Source: Hyphomicrobium sp. (GTDB lineage Bacteria; Pseudomonadota; Alphaproteobacteria; Rhizobiales; Hyphomicrobiaceae). From it: DNA of 64,000 bases. This document shows, piece by piece, positions 1 to 8,574 of this stretch. Location: NCBI GenBank assembly GCA_022843145.1, contig JALHOF010000006.1:62001-126000 (forward strand). The letters run 5' to 3'. The notes under the pieces are model-generated. The model saw only the letters and a program-made list of their open reading frames with translations, was not told the origin of the DNA and did no database searches. A program made the translations under genes and the position numbers. Each line of letters opens with the position of its first letter. Position 1 is the first letter of the stretch.

Positions 1-422
1 GCGGCGGACAGCCCCTCGATCACGTCCTCGAGCTTGGCGGTCTCGATGAAGCGGCGCGAGGTGACGACGAGTTGGGCGGGAGCGGTCTTGACGGCGGAGA
101 CGAGGTTCCTGACGCCGGCGGTGAAATTCAGCATCGCGGCAACGCGGCCGAACGCGTTGAGGCCGAACACGGTCACCGCCAGACCGTTGACGTTCGGCAG
201 CAGTACGCCGACGGCTTCGCCGGGGCGGCTCAAGTCGGCGAGCTTCTTGCCGAGGACGAGACTGCCGAGCACCAGGCGGCCGTAGGTGAGGGTCTGGCGG
301 TCGGCATCCTCGAGCACGATCTTCGCGGCGCCGTGCTCGTGCTTGGCGGCGAGGAGAGCGCCGAACAGGGTCTGGTCGATGCGGGCGGGATCGAAGCGGC
401 GTGGGGACATCGGCGGGGCCAT
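1..422 (-). CDS. AMP-binding acyl-ACP/acyl-CoA synthetase family protein, N-terminal part (truncated by window start)
   Basis: The reverse strand is open from an ATG at 422 (alternative ATG at 410) to base 1, giving about 140 residues. The translation contains KIVLEDADRQTLTYGRLVLG, then a GVLLPNVNGLAV stretch and an AAMLNFTAG stretch, the pattern of the N-terminal adenylate-forming domain in acyl-ACP synthetases and Aas-like 2-acyl-GPE acyltransferases. Such enzymes activate fatty acids with ATP and often recycle them into phospholipids. The AMP-binding motifs and any acyltransferase or transporter domain lie outside the window, so substrate and domain composition cannot be judged. Confidence 0.75.
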   Translation of the reverse strand, partial: MAPPMSPRRFDPARIDQTLFGALLAAKHEHGAAKIVLEDADRQTLTYGRLVLGSLVLGKKLADLSRPGEAVGVLLPNVNGLAVTVFGLNAFGRVAAMLNFTAGVRNLVSAVKTAPAQLVVTSRRFIETAKLEDVIEGLSA

Positions 423-570
423 CTGGGTCGGAAGCGGCGACGGGCGAGAATGCGCATCGTTCGGGCGATGATGCAACTCGCGTGCGGTCAGGGTCTCGTG
501 AACGGACGCATTTGCATAAAATTTGCGGACAGGTGTTTACGGGACGTCAGTGCGAATTGCGTAGGCTGTT

Positions 571-585
571 CTAACCTTCCGTTAA
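571..585. promoter_or_regulatory. Possible CtrA-like site
   Basis: CTAA-N7-TTAA, one mismatch from the alphaproteobacterial CtrA consensus TTAA-N7-TTAA, lies directly before the AAGGAG ribosome binding site of the TadG-like gene. CtrA is a known regulator of pilus genes in Caulobacter. The position, inside the leader next to the start codon, would suit repression better than activation. Confidence 0.3.
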
Positions 586-597
586 AGGAGTTCAGTC

Positions 598-2250
598 ATG
601 CGCGCAGACCCGGGTCCGGAAACAACAGCCAGCCGCCGGTCGGCAGCCAGCCGGTTCGCTGTGCGGTTTGCGCGGGACGAGCGCGGCGTGACGGCGGTGA
701 TCTGGGCGATTTCGTTCAGCTCGTTCCTGATCGCGTCGGCGATGGCGATCGACTACGGCATTGCGGTCAGCGAGCAGCACCGGCAGCAGCGGGCGCTGGA
801 TGCCGCGACGCTGGCCGGATCGGTGCATATGGCCGACGAGGAGCATCTGACGAAGGTGCCGGCGACGGTCGAGGCGTTTTATGCGGCGAACCGGTCGGCC
901 CATGGCGGCAGCACGTTGAAATCGACGAACTACGACCCGGGCAAGGGCGAGATTGCGGCGACGGCGGGCGCGTCGGTGAAGACGACGTTCCTGCGCTTGA
1001 AGGGGACGGGACGCGACAGCATCGAGGTCGGCGCGCGATCGAAGGTGGTGAAGGGCGCGGGATCGGTCGAGATCGCGCTGGTGCTCGATAATTCGGGTTC
1101 GATGGGCGGCAGCTCGGGGTCGGTCAACGGGACCTACATCGAGGATCTGAAGGCGGCGGCGACCAATCTCACGTCGGCGATGTTCGTCGGCGCGGACGGT
1201 ACGGAGCGGGTGAAGCTCGGGCTGGTGCCGTTCGCGGCGTCGGTGAACGTGGGTGCGGAGAGCCGCGGCCAGAGCTGGATCGACAACGACGGGCAGTCGT
1301 CGATCCATGCGCAGAACTTCGCCGAGAGCCGGACGCGGTTCAGCCTGTTCGACGACATGGGCGTGGCGTGGAAGGGATGCGTCGAGACGCGTCCGGGCAC
1401 GTTCGATACGACGGACGCTGTGGCGGCCTCGGGTACGCCGGACACGCTGTTTGTGCCGATGTTCGCGCCCGACGAGCCCGACGACAGCAATGCGTCGGCG
1501 GCGGGCGTCTCGAATTATCCAAACAACTATATTTCTGACTTCGGCGGCAGCTGCCCGCCGCCCGAGCAGGTCTGCACCAAGTTCAACAAGAAGAAGAACC
1601 GTTGCGAGCAGTATGGACCTGTGCCGATGGACGTCGCGACGGCGCAGGCGCGGACGTGCAAGTATCAGGGTGCGACGCCGTCGGCCGACAGCGGTCCCAA
1701 TGCCGGCTGCACCACGGCGCCGATCCTGCCGCTGAATTCGACCAAGCAGGACGTGGTCGACGCTATCGCGGCAATGCAGGCGAGCGGCAATACCAACATC
1801 GGCGAAGGCGTGATGTGGGGATGGCGCGTGCTGTCGCCCGACGCACCGTTCACCGAGGGCCGCGATCCCGGCGAAGGCGACAACCGCAAATTCATGATCG
1901 TGATGACCGACGGCGAAAACTTCCTGTCGTCGACATCGAACCACAACAAGTCGGTCTATGCGTCGCACGGATACGCCTCGAAGGGCCGCCTCGGCAACAC
2001 CTACTCGCAGTCGGCCTATACGACCAAGCTCAACTCGAAGCTGATCACCGCCTGCGCCAACGCCAAGCAGAACGGGATCACGATCTTCACGGTCGCCTTC
2101 CGGCTCGAGGACAGCCCGACGACGCAGAGCCTGCTGCGAAGCTGCGCGACGTCGCCCGAGCAGTCGTTCACGGCTGGAGACGGCGACGCGCTGCTGCAGT
2201 CGTTCCACAACATCGGGCGGCAGATCTCGCAGTTGCGCATCTCCGAGTAA
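598..2250 (+). CDS. TadG-like Flp pilus assembly protein with VWA domain
   Basis: A 550-residue protein with an AAGGAG ribosome binding site 7 bases before its ATG. Residues ~20-60 hold the Tad (putative Flp pilus assembly TadE/G) N-terminal segment: a basic stretch, GVTAVIWAISFSSFLIASA as membrane anchor, and a QQRALDAATLAGS helix. A von Willebrand factor A domain starts near residue 160 with the metal-ion (MIDAS) motif LVLDNSGSMGG and continues to MTDGE near 435. Cysteines between residues ~300 and 370 suggest disulphides outside the cytoplasm. The protein probably sits in the envelope as part of the tight-adherence pilus machine. It precedes cpaC and cpaD on the same strand. A second TadG-like protein is encoded at 37573-38982. 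Confidence 0.85.
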   Translation: MRADPGPETTASRRSAASRFAVRFARDERGVTAVIWAISFSSFLIASAMAIDYGIAVSEQHRQQRALDAATLAGSVHMADEEHLTKVPATVEAFYAANRSAHGGSTLKSTNYDPGKGEIAATAGASVKTTFLRLKGTGRDSIEVGARSKVVKGAGSVEIALVLDNSGSMGGSSGSVNGTYIEDLKAAATNLTSAMFVGADGTERVKLGLVPFAASVNVGAESRGQSWIDNDGQSSIHAQNFAESRTRFSLFDDMGVAWKGCVETRPGTFDTTDAVAASGTPDTLFVPMFAPDEPDDSNASAAGVSNYPNNYISDFGGSCPPPEQVCTKFNKKKNRCEQYGPVPMDVATAQARTCKYQGATPSADSGPNAGCTTAPILPLNSTKQDVVDAIAAMQASGNTNIGEGVMWGWRVLSPDAPFTEGRDPGEGDNRKFMIVMTDGENFLSSTSNHNKSVYASHGYASKGRLGNTYSQSAYTTKLNSKLITACANAKQNGITIFTVAFRLEDSPTTQSLLRSCATSPEQSFTAGDGDALLQSFHNIGRQISQLRISE

Positions 2251-2607
2251 GAGCCGGCGCGAGACGCGGCCGAGGTTGTCCCCAGCTTCGGTCTTGAGCG
2301 CGGGGGAAGCGCGACGAGGCGGCATGGGCCGCGCCCAGGCGGGCGAAATCCCTGTTCTTTCGGGCTGGTCCCGGCTTCGCTACGCGCAAGCGGCGGCGGC
2401 CACCGCGCCGGAACATCCTGTGGGAAAGCTGTGTGCGGTGCTTGGCGCTGCCACAACGCGCCGCCGGTCGCGCTGGCTGTCGGTCGCAAATCCGGCGATG
2501 GTCCAGCCTCTTTCGTCGAGTGCGCGTTGAACGTTGGTTACGTGCACGGCGCCCGCCCTGTGATGCGTTCACGGCGTCCTGTCCAAACATGACAAGGTCT
2601 CGGTTCC
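2251..2607. other. Intergenic region between tadG-like gene and cpaC
   Basis: About 357 bases without a gene I can support. Short open frames here show no family resemblance and no ribosome binding site. It presumably carries a promoter for cpaC, but I see no clear promoter elements, hairpins or repeats. Confidence 0.5.
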
Positions 2608-4149
2608 ATGTGGACGCACAGATGGCGCGCCTCCGCGCTTTCTCTTTTGTGGCTGGTTGCAGCCCTCGGGCTCGCGATTATGCTCGCAGTGCCGCAGCCG
2701 GCGTCGGCGCAAGCGCGCCGCGACGCTCAAGCTCGTGACGCACAGGCTTCGGATTTCGATCCGGCGCACAAGTCGCTGTTGAAAATCCCTGCCGCTAGTC
2801 AACTTCCGGTCACACGCAAGGTGACGCTGGGCGCCGACAAGTCGATGATCGTGGAAGTGCCGGTCGACCTGCAGAACGTGCTCGTCTCCAATCCAGAGGT
2901 GATTGACGCGGTCGTGCAGACGTCGCGGCAGGTCTACATCCTGGCCAAGGAGATGGGCGAGGCGAACGCCTTCTTCATCGGTCCGGACGGCCAGAAGGTC
3001 ATGTTCCTCGAAGTGACCGTGGCGCGCGATCTCGCGGCGCTGCGTGACACCATGGCGCGGCTGATCCCCGGATCGAAAATCCAGGCCGAGATGATGGGCG
3101 ACAACGTCGTGCTGTCGGGCTCGGTCATGTCGCCGATCGACGCGTCGCGCGCGGGCGAACTCGCGCAGCGGTTCGTGAAGGGCAAGAACAACGTCGTCAA
3201 CATGCTCAACACCGCGAGCAAGGAGCAGGTGCTGCTCAAGGTGCAGGTGGCGGAAATCCAGCGCGACGCGCTGCGCCGCATCGGCGTCGATATTCCGGCC
3301 GCGCTGCTCAACGCCGGCGACTTCACGTTCGCCAAGGTTATGCAGAACGCGTTTCCGGTCACCAGCGGCATCGTGCCGAGTGCGGTCGCGGCTGCATCGA
3401 CGGCGGGCGTTCCGGGGGTCAACGCCGGATCGGCGTTCCAGCCGAGTTGGACCAACGGCAACCAGTCGGTCAGCGCAATGATCCAGGCGTTGGAGCGAAC
3501 GGGCGCGCTGCGCACATTGGCCGAACCCAACCTGACGGCGATCTCGGGCGAGACGGCGAAGTTTCTCGCGGGCGGCGAGTTCCCGGTGCCGATCGCGCAG
3601 CAGAACAATTCGATCACGGTCGACTGGAAGCAGTTCGGCGTCAACGTCTCGTTCAAGCCGGTGGTGCTGTCGGAGGGCAAGATCAGCCTGACGATCACCG
3701 CCGAGGTGAGCGAGTTGTCGAGCGACGGCGCGATCACGCTGGCGACCATCTCGTTACCGGGCCTCAAAGTCCGCCGCGCGGAGACGACCCTCGAGATTCC
3801 ATCCGGCGGCACCATCGCGATGGCGGGACTTTTGTCCGACGACACGCGTCAGAGCGTCGAGGGCGTGCCGGGGCTGAAAAACCTGCCAGTGTTGGGCGCG
3901 CTGTTCCGCTCGAACGACTATCGCCGCCGCGAAACCGAACTCGTCATTCTCGTCTCGCCCTACATCGCCTCGCATGCCGCCAAGCAAGATCTGGCCAAGC
4001 CCAACGACGGCTACATGCCGTCGAGCGAATTGCGCGAGTTGTTCTTCGGTCACATCAACCGCGTCTATGGCCATGACGCGCCGCCGGGACGCGGACGCTA
4101 CCAAGGCGACTACGGCTTCATCGTCGATTACCCGGGGGTCAAGGGATGA
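2608..4149 (+). CDS. cpaC: Type II/IV secretion system secretin CpaC/RcpA (Flp pilus)
   Basis: A 513-residue secretin forming the outer-membrane channel for Flp/Tad pili. A signal peptide (about residues 1-35, cut near PASAQA) precedes a pilus-assembly N-terminal domain (VPVDLQNVLVSNPEVIDAVV, residues ~88-110) and a BON-like segment. The C-terminal secretin domain follows, with LRTLAEPNLTAISGETAKFL and GVPGLKNLPVLGALFRS (residues ~415-432) ending in ELVILVSPYIA. Length and order fit CpaC of Caulobacter. Its stop overlaps an upstream in-frame ATG of cpaD. The usual partners cpaB, cpaE, cpaF, tadB and tadC are not in this window, so the locus is split or extends elsewhere. Confidence 0.93.
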   Translation: MWTHRWRASALSLLWLVAALGLAIMLAVPQPASAQARRDAQARDAQASDFDPAHKSLLKIPAASQLPVTRKVTLGADKSMIVEVPVDLQNVLVSNPEVIDAVVQTSRQVYILAKEMGEANAFFIGPDGQKVMFLEVTVARDLAALRDTMARLIPGSKIQAEMMGDNVVLSGSVMSPIDASRAGELAQRFVKGKNNVVNMLNTASKEQVLLKVQVAEIQRDALRRIGVDIPAALLNAGDFTFAKVMQNAFPVTSGIVPSAVAAASTAGVPGVNAGSAFQPSWTNGNQSVSAMIQALERTGALRTLAEPNLTAISGETAKFLAGGEFPVPIAQQNNSITVDWKQFGVNVSFKPVVLSEGKISLTITAEVSELSSDGAITLATISLPGLKVRRAETTLEIPSGGTIAMAGLLSDDTRQSVEGVPGLKNLPVLGALFRSNDYRRRETELVILVSPYIASHAAKQDLAKPNDGYMPSSELRELFFGHINRVYGHDAPPGRGRYQGDYGFIVDYPGVKG

Positions 4150-4175
4150 CAGCCCATACCACCAGGAGAGATTTC

Positions 4176-4910
4176 ATGTCTGTTGGCCGCTCACTGCGCC
4201 TTGTCCTGCTGCCTGCGGCGGCGGCTGTGCTGCTGGTATCCGGCTGCCGCGAGCATGCGGGGCTCGACATCGAAACCGCGAGCACTCTCAGCAACCACGA
4301 GAAGCGGCACCCGATCGGCTTCTCGTCGCGCTCGGAGGCGCTGTATGTGGAGATCGCGCCTGATGGCGAGGGGCTGTCGGGCAACCAGCAGACCGACATC
4401 GTTCGATTTGTCGATCGCTACCGGGTCGAGGCGACCGGGCGGCTGACGATTGCCGTGCCGGGGTCGGCGCGCGGGCATCTGGCGTCCGGACGTGCGATGC
4501 GCCAAGTCGTGGAGATCGTGCGGGGCGCGGGTTTGCCGCCCGAGGCGGTCGCGCAGGTCCGGGCGACCGACAAGGATGGCCGGTTCGGGCAGGCCGTGCG
4601 TCTCGGCTACGAGCGGCCGGTGGCGGTCGCGCCGCAGTGCGGCGACTGGCCGGAGGATCTCGGGCGGAACCGCGAACGCTTGCCGTATGAGAACTTCGGC
4701 TGCGCCACGCAGCGCAATCTCGCGATGACGGTGGCGACCGCGCGGGATCTGCAGATACCGCAGGAGGAAGCGCCGGGCGCGGGTGAGCGCCGCACGGCGG
4801 TCTGGACGAAATATGTGGGTGCGTCTGCGGGGGGAGGCGGCGGTGCCGCTGCCGCAGCACCCGCGGCGACCGCCGCTTCGCCGCCTGCCGCAAAGGGCGG
4901 CGCGCCGTGA
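4176..4910 (+). CDS. cpaD: CpaD family pilus assembly lipoprotein
   Basis: I chose the ATG at 4176 (244 residues) because AGGAG lies 8 bases upstream; an earlier in-frame ATG at 4146 overlaps the cpaC stop but lacks such a site. The N-terminus is a lipoprotein signal (LLPAAAAVLLVSGC, lipobox VSGC near residue 24). The body holds the CpaD pattern: RHPIGF, a DIVRFVDRYR helix, and a GCATQRNLAMTVA segment resembling an OmpA-like peptidoglycan-binding fold. The C-terminus is Ala/Pro-rich low complexity. It probably acts as pilotin or stabiliser of the CpaC secretin in the outer membrane. Confidence 0.9.
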   Translation: MSVGRSLRLVLLPAAAAVLLVSGCREHAGLDIETASTLSNHEKRHPIGFSSRSEALYVEIAPDGEGLSGNQQTDIVRFVDRYRVEATGRLTIAVPGSARGHLASGRAMRQVVEIVRGAGLPPEAVAQVRATDKDGRFGQAVRLGYERPVAVAPQCGDWPEDLGRNRERLPYENFGCATQRNLAMTVATARDLQIPQEEAPGAGERRTAVWTKYVGASAGGGGGAAAAAPAATAASPPAAKGGAP

Positions 4911-5052
4911 TATGACCGCCGCCGTCGCACGGCGGCGGCATCGGCCCCCTTGCGTGTTTGGCCAGTCTTGATACCAGTCCGGTTTCGCAATCGCCGAGCG
5001 TGGGTCCATCGTGGGACCACGTTCGACTGCGCAACACTGGACGCGGTAGACC

Positions 5053-5700
5053 GTGAGCAACGCAACGGATCAGATACGACGCCCCGGCGCGGGCGGCGAT
5101 GCGCGCACAGCGCTGCGGCGCACGGTGGCGATCGTCGCGGCGTTGAACCTCGCGTATTTCGGCGTCGAGAACATTGCCGCCGCGATGATCTCATCGGTGG
5201 CGCTGTTTGCCGACAGTATCGATTTTCTCGAGGACGCGAGCATCAACCTCCTGGTGCTCATGGCGCTGGGCTGGACGGCGGCGCGGCGGCGGGCGGTCGG
5301 CATTCTCTTGGCGGTTATAATCCTGGTACCCGGCATCGCGGCAGTGTGGACGGCCTGGCAGAAGCTCGGCTCGCCGGTGGTTCCGGACCCGGTGACGCTC
5401 ACTCTCGTCGGCATCGGTGCGCTTGCCGTCAATCTGACGTGCGCGATGCTGCTGGCGCGGGTGAAGGGCGCGGGCGGCAGCCTGTCGCGCGCGGCGTTCC
5501 TTTCGGCGCGGAACGACGTCGCCGCCAACGTCGCGATCATCGGCGCGGGGTTCGCGACGGCGATCACGGTGTCGCCGTGGCCAGATCTGATCGTCGGCGT
5601 GGGAATCGCGGTGCTCAACGCGGGCGCTGCGTGGGAAGTGTACGAGGCGGCGGAGAACGAGAGCGACAACGATGACAATGGCGAGAGGGCCGTGCCATGA
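5053..5700 (+). CDS. Cation diffusion facilitator family transporter
   Basis: A 215-residue inner-membrane protein starting at GTG 5053, with about six hydrophobic helices. SSVALFADSIDFLED (residues ~48-62) matches the metal-binding helix-2 motif (D-x3-D) of CDF proteins, and ARNDVAANVAIIGAG the paired motif in helix 5. These antiporters export Zn2+, Co2+ or similar divalent cations in exchange for protons. The usual cytoplasmic C-terminal domain is missing; the protein ends in an acidic tail. The stop overlaps the ATG of the methyltransferase gene (ATGA), so they are co-transcribed. Confidence 0.85.
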   Translation: MSNATDQIRRPGAGGDARTALRRTVAIVAALNLAYFGVENIAAAMISSVALFADSIDFLEDASINLLVLMALGWTAARRRAVGILLAVIILVPGIAAVWTAWQKLGSPVVPDPVTLTLVGIGALAVNLTCAMLLARVKGAGGSLSRAAFLSARNDVAANVAIIGAGFATAITVSPWPDLIVGVGIAVLNAGAAWEVYEAAENESDNDDNGERAVP

Positions 5701-6614
5701 CCGGGATGTTCGGCGTCTATGGTGCGCCTCCGCACGAACTGGCCGACGTGCCGGCAGGCGCGACGCAGCTGTCGCCGCTGGTGCCGGGTGCGCAGGCGAT
5801 CGAGGATCTCGCCGAGGGCGTCCTCACGGGGGGCGCGGTGGTGGTGGCGCCGCCGGGGACGCTGGAGCGGCGGTATGTGCTGGCGCACGCCGTCCGCGCG
5901 GTGGCCGCGGGAGCGCGGCTGACGGTGATGGCGCCGAAGGACAAAGGCGGCACGCGCATCGCGCGGGAGCTCGAAGGGTTCGGCGGCGCGGTCGAGGAAG
6001 CGTCGCGGCGGCACTTCCGGATTTGTACGATGAGGCGGCCGGCGCAACCCGCGGGGCTCGATGCGGCGATCTCGGAGGGCGGGCCGCGGCTGGTCGAGGC
6101 AATCGGGTTGTGGTCGCAGCCGGGCGTGTTCAGCTGGGACAAGATCGATGCGGGCAGCGCGATGCTGGCCGGGGAGCTGCCGCGTTTCGCAGGTGTCGGC
6201 GCGGATCTCGGCTGCGGTATCGGCATGCTGGCGCGGCGCGTGCTCGCGGCATCGCCGGACGTCGTGAGGTTGACGCTCGTCGATCTCGACCGGCGCGCGG
6301 TGGCGTGCGCGCGGAGGAACGTCGACGATGCGCGGGCGCGGTTCGCCTGGTCGGACGTGCGCGATCTGGCGTTCGACGCGGGCGGCATTGATTTCGTCGT
6401 GATGAATCCGCCGTTCCACGACGGCGGCGCGGAGGACCAGGCGCTGGGCCAGAGCTTCATCCGCCGTGCGGCCGAAATTCTGAAGCCGGGCGGGGCGTGC
6501 TGGCTGGTGGCCAACCGGCATCTGCCGTACGAGGCGGCGATGGCGCCGGTGTTCAAGAGTGTGCGCGCGGTGGTGCAGCGCGACGGCTACAAGATCTACG
6601 AGGCGACGCGGTGA
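5697..6614 (+). CDS. Class I SAM-dependent methyltransferase, RsmC-like
   Basis: A 305-residue protein of the two-lobed RsmC/RlmG type (COG2813). The N-terminal half is the degenerate methyltransferase-like domain. The C-terminal half has the SAM-binding loop GVGADLGCGIGMLARRVL (residues ~162-179), an acidic LVDLDRRAVACAR motif and the catalytic VMNPPFHDGG motif (N-P-P-F, near residue 237) typical of N2-guanine rRNA methyltransferases. Likely role: methylation of 16S rRNA in the 30S subunit. The stop overlaps the GTG start of the pseudouridine synthase, suggesting a small rRNA modification operon. Confidence 0.85.
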   Translation: MTGMFGVYGAPPHELADVPAGATQLSPLVPGAQAIEDLAEGVLTGGAVVVAPPGTLERRYVLAHAVRAVAAGARLTVMAPKDKGGTRIARELEGFGGAVEEASRRHFRICTMRRPAQPAGLDAAISEGGPRLVEAIGLWSQPGVFSWDKIDAGSAMLAGELPRFAGVGADLGCGIGMLARRVLAASPDVVRLTLVDLDRRAVACARRNVDDARARFAWSDVRDLAFDAGGIDFVVMNPPFHDGGAEDQALGQSFIRRAAEILKPGGACWLVANRHLPYEAAMAPVFKSVRAVVQRDGYKIYEATR

Positions 6615-7369
6615 AAACGGCAACGCCGACGATGCGGCTCGACCGGCTGCTGGCCAACATGGGCTATGGGTCGCGGCGCGAGATCGCGCAGGCGGCGCGG
6701 GCGGGGCTCGTGGTGCTCGACGGCAAGGCGGTCAAGGATGCGGACCAGCGGATCGCCGTGACGGTCGACCTCGCGGCGCGGATGACGTTCGACGGCGCGG
6801 CGCTCGATCCGCCGCCGGGCATGGTGCTGATGCTGCACAAGCCGCTCGGGGTGACGTGCTCGCACAAGGAGACGGGGCCGCTGGTTTATGCGCTGTTGCC
6901 GCCGCGCTGGCGCAGGCGGGAGCCGATGATCTCGACGGTGGGCAGGCTCGACAAGGAGACGTCGGGGATGTTGCTGATGACCGACGACGGCGACGTGCTG
7001 CACCGGATCATTTCGCCGAAGAGCCAGATCGCGAAGCGGTATCGGGTGACGCTGGACCGGCCGCTCGCGGGCGGCGAGGTGGAGGCGTTCGCGAGCGGCA
7101 GGATGATGCTCGAGGGCGAGGACACGCCGCTGTTGCCGGCGGTGCTGGAAGTGCTGTCGCCGACGGTCGCGGAGGTGACGGTGACGGAGGGGCGCTATCA
7201 TCAGGTGCGGCGCATGTTCGCCGCGGCCGGCAATCACGTGGTGGCGCTGCATCGCGACCGCATCGGCGGGCTGGCGCTGCCGGACGATCTCGCGCCCGGC
7301 GCATACCGGCTGCTGGACGCGGCGGACCTCGCGACGGTGTTTGGCGTGGCGGGACCAGCCTCCGGCTGA
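6611..7369 (+). CDS. rsuA: RsuA-family 16S rRNA pseudouridine synthase
   Basis: 252 residues from GTG 6611, which overlaps the upstream stop (GTGA); an ATG at 6632 is an alternative. An S4 RNA-binding domain (MRLDRLLANMGYGSRREIAQ) leads into the catalytic domain with LHKPLGVTCS, the signature GRLDKETSGMLLMTDDG (catalytic Asp in RLD) and EGRYHQVRRMFAA. This matches the RsuA/RluB/RluE/RluF family. RsuA modifies U516 of 16S rRNA; the neighbouring RsmC-like methyltransferase makes an rRNA substrate plausible. Confidence 0.88.
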   Translation: MKTATPTMRLDRLLANMGYGSRREIAQAARAGLVVLDGKAVKDADQRIAVTVDLAARMTFDGAALDPPPGMVLMLHKPLGVTCSHKETGPLVYALLPPRWRRREPMISTVGRLDKETSGMLLMTDDGDVLHRIISPKSQIAKRYRVTLDRPLAGGEVEAFASGRMMLEGEDTPLLPAVLEVLSPTVAEVTVTEGRYHQVRRMFAAAGNHVVALHRDRIGGLALPDDLAPGAYRLLDAADLATVFGVAGPASG

Positions 7370-7386
7370 GTGCCGGAAGCTGCTGC

Positions 7387-8229
7387 TCAGTTGGCGTCGG
7401 CCGCCGCGACGGCTGGCGGGGCGGCCGGTTCGGCGCGGGAGACAGTGGCGCGCTCGCCGCCCGCCCGCAGGCTTTCGAGGTAGCTCACGTTGATGCGCGT
7501 GGTATCGGGCGGAAGCACGGACTCGCTGAGCTTGCGGGCCTCGCCGACGTTGCCCTTGAGGCCGACGAGCAGCGCGAGGTTCTGCTGCGCTTTCGGCTCC
7601 GCGCCCTTGGTTCCCGTCACGCGCTTCAGCAGCTTTTCGGCGTCGTCGTGCTTGCCGTCGAGGGCGTAGGACAGCGCAAGGTTGTTCAAGACGGACGGAT
7701 GGTCGGGCGCGAGCTCCAGGGCCTTGGCGAACTGGAGCTGGGCTTCTGGCTGCTTGCCCTGCGCGGCCAGCGCGGCGCCGAGGCCGGAATGCAGACGCCA
7801 GTCGGGTTCCGAGGCATCGAACGCCCTGCGGAGGAGCGTCTCGGCCTGCCTGACCTTGCCAACCTCGAGCGCGACGAGCCCGCGCTCCTTCATCAGATCC
7901 TTGTCCTTGGGGTCCTTGTCGCCGGCCGCGTCGAGGACCTCGAGCGATTTCAGCTTGTCGCCGGCGAGGCGGAGCTTGCGCGCGTCGGCAATCACGGCCG
8001 CAGCCGCGGGCTTGGGTGACCGCGCCGCGCCAGAATCGGCCGCGGCGGTGCGCTCGGCCGAGGGTTGCGTCGTGATCGACGAGGTTTCGAGGTTGGGCTC
8101 GGGCGCGGGGAAACCGTCGAGCGAAAGCCCCTGCGCGCAGCCCGCGAGCGATGCGGCCGCGGCTAAAGTGATTGCGCCGCGCCGAATGCCAGCCGCGATG
8201 TTGTTCGTCGTCGAATTGTTTTTAGACAT
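7387..8229 (-). CDS. tadD: TPR lipoprotein, TadD-like
   Basis: 280 residues with a lipoprotein signal (TLAAAASLAGC, lipobox LAGC near residue 31), a Pro/Ala-rich spacer, and tetratricopeptide repeats from ~95 to 240, including SGLGAALAAQGKQPEAQLQFAKAL and LNNLALSYALDGKHDDAEKLL patterns. Architecture and the nearby cpaC, cpaD and tadG-like genes fit TadD, the lipoprotein needed for secretin assembly of Flp pili. It faces away from livG and converges with rsuA. Confidence 0.75.
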   Translation of the reverse strand: MSKNNSTTNNIAAGIRRGAITLAAAASLAGCAQGLSLDGFPAPEPNLETSSITTQPSAERTAAADSGAARSPKPAAAAVIADARKLRLAGDKLKSLEVLDAAGDKDPKDKDLMKERGLVALEVGKVRQAETLLRRAFDASEPDWRLHSGLGAALAAQGKQPEAQLQFAKALELAPDHPSVLNNLALSYALDGKHDDAEKLLKRVTGTKGAEPKAQQNLALLVGLKGNVGEARKLSESVLPPDTTRINVSYLESLRAGGERATVSRAEPAAPPAVAAADAN

Positions 8230-8574
8230 GGCTCACTCCTCGCGACACGCCGTCCGGCGCGGTTCGAGACCGCAAGGACGGATACAGCCCGTGGACGCCG
8301 GGCACCAAGACGCGGGACAAGGCAAAACGCGTGCTTCCGGTGGTAGTGAGATTCGCGGGGAGCAAGGGGGGATGCGCCGTGACTGTCCCCGTTATCCCCA
8401 GGGGGGCGGGACAGCGTCGCGGCGGAGCGGAGCACATGCTCAGACTTCCGCAGGGGGTGGACAGCATTGACGCGCGCGGCAATCGGGTAATAGGGTGCTC
8501 GGTATAGATTGTCGCACCCTGGCGGGCCATCCGCCGGGTCGTCCCGACCGCACCGCGTCGACACGGAACACCTG
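8230..8574. other. Divergent intergenic region tadD/livG
   Basis: About 345 bases separating divergent tadD and livG, so it should hold both promoters. A TTGACG at 8467-8472 is followed by the AT-rich stretch GTAATAG near 8487, a weak candidate for the livG promoter. A TTATCCCCA at about 8391-8399 is one mismatch from a DnaA box. I see no open frame worth calling. Confidence 0.4.

Noticed and set aside
592-2325. 577-residue open frame on the minus strand opposite the TadG-like gene
   Set aside because: Arg/His-rich translation without family motifs; it is an antisense shadow caused by high GC. The same holds for other long frames such as 5070-6623 and 18698-20533 on the minus strand.
8391-8399. 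Single near-DnaA boxes here and near 35595 as a possible origin
   Set aside because: Isolated one-mismatch matches without clustering, AT-rich unwinding region or dnaA/hemE neighbours.
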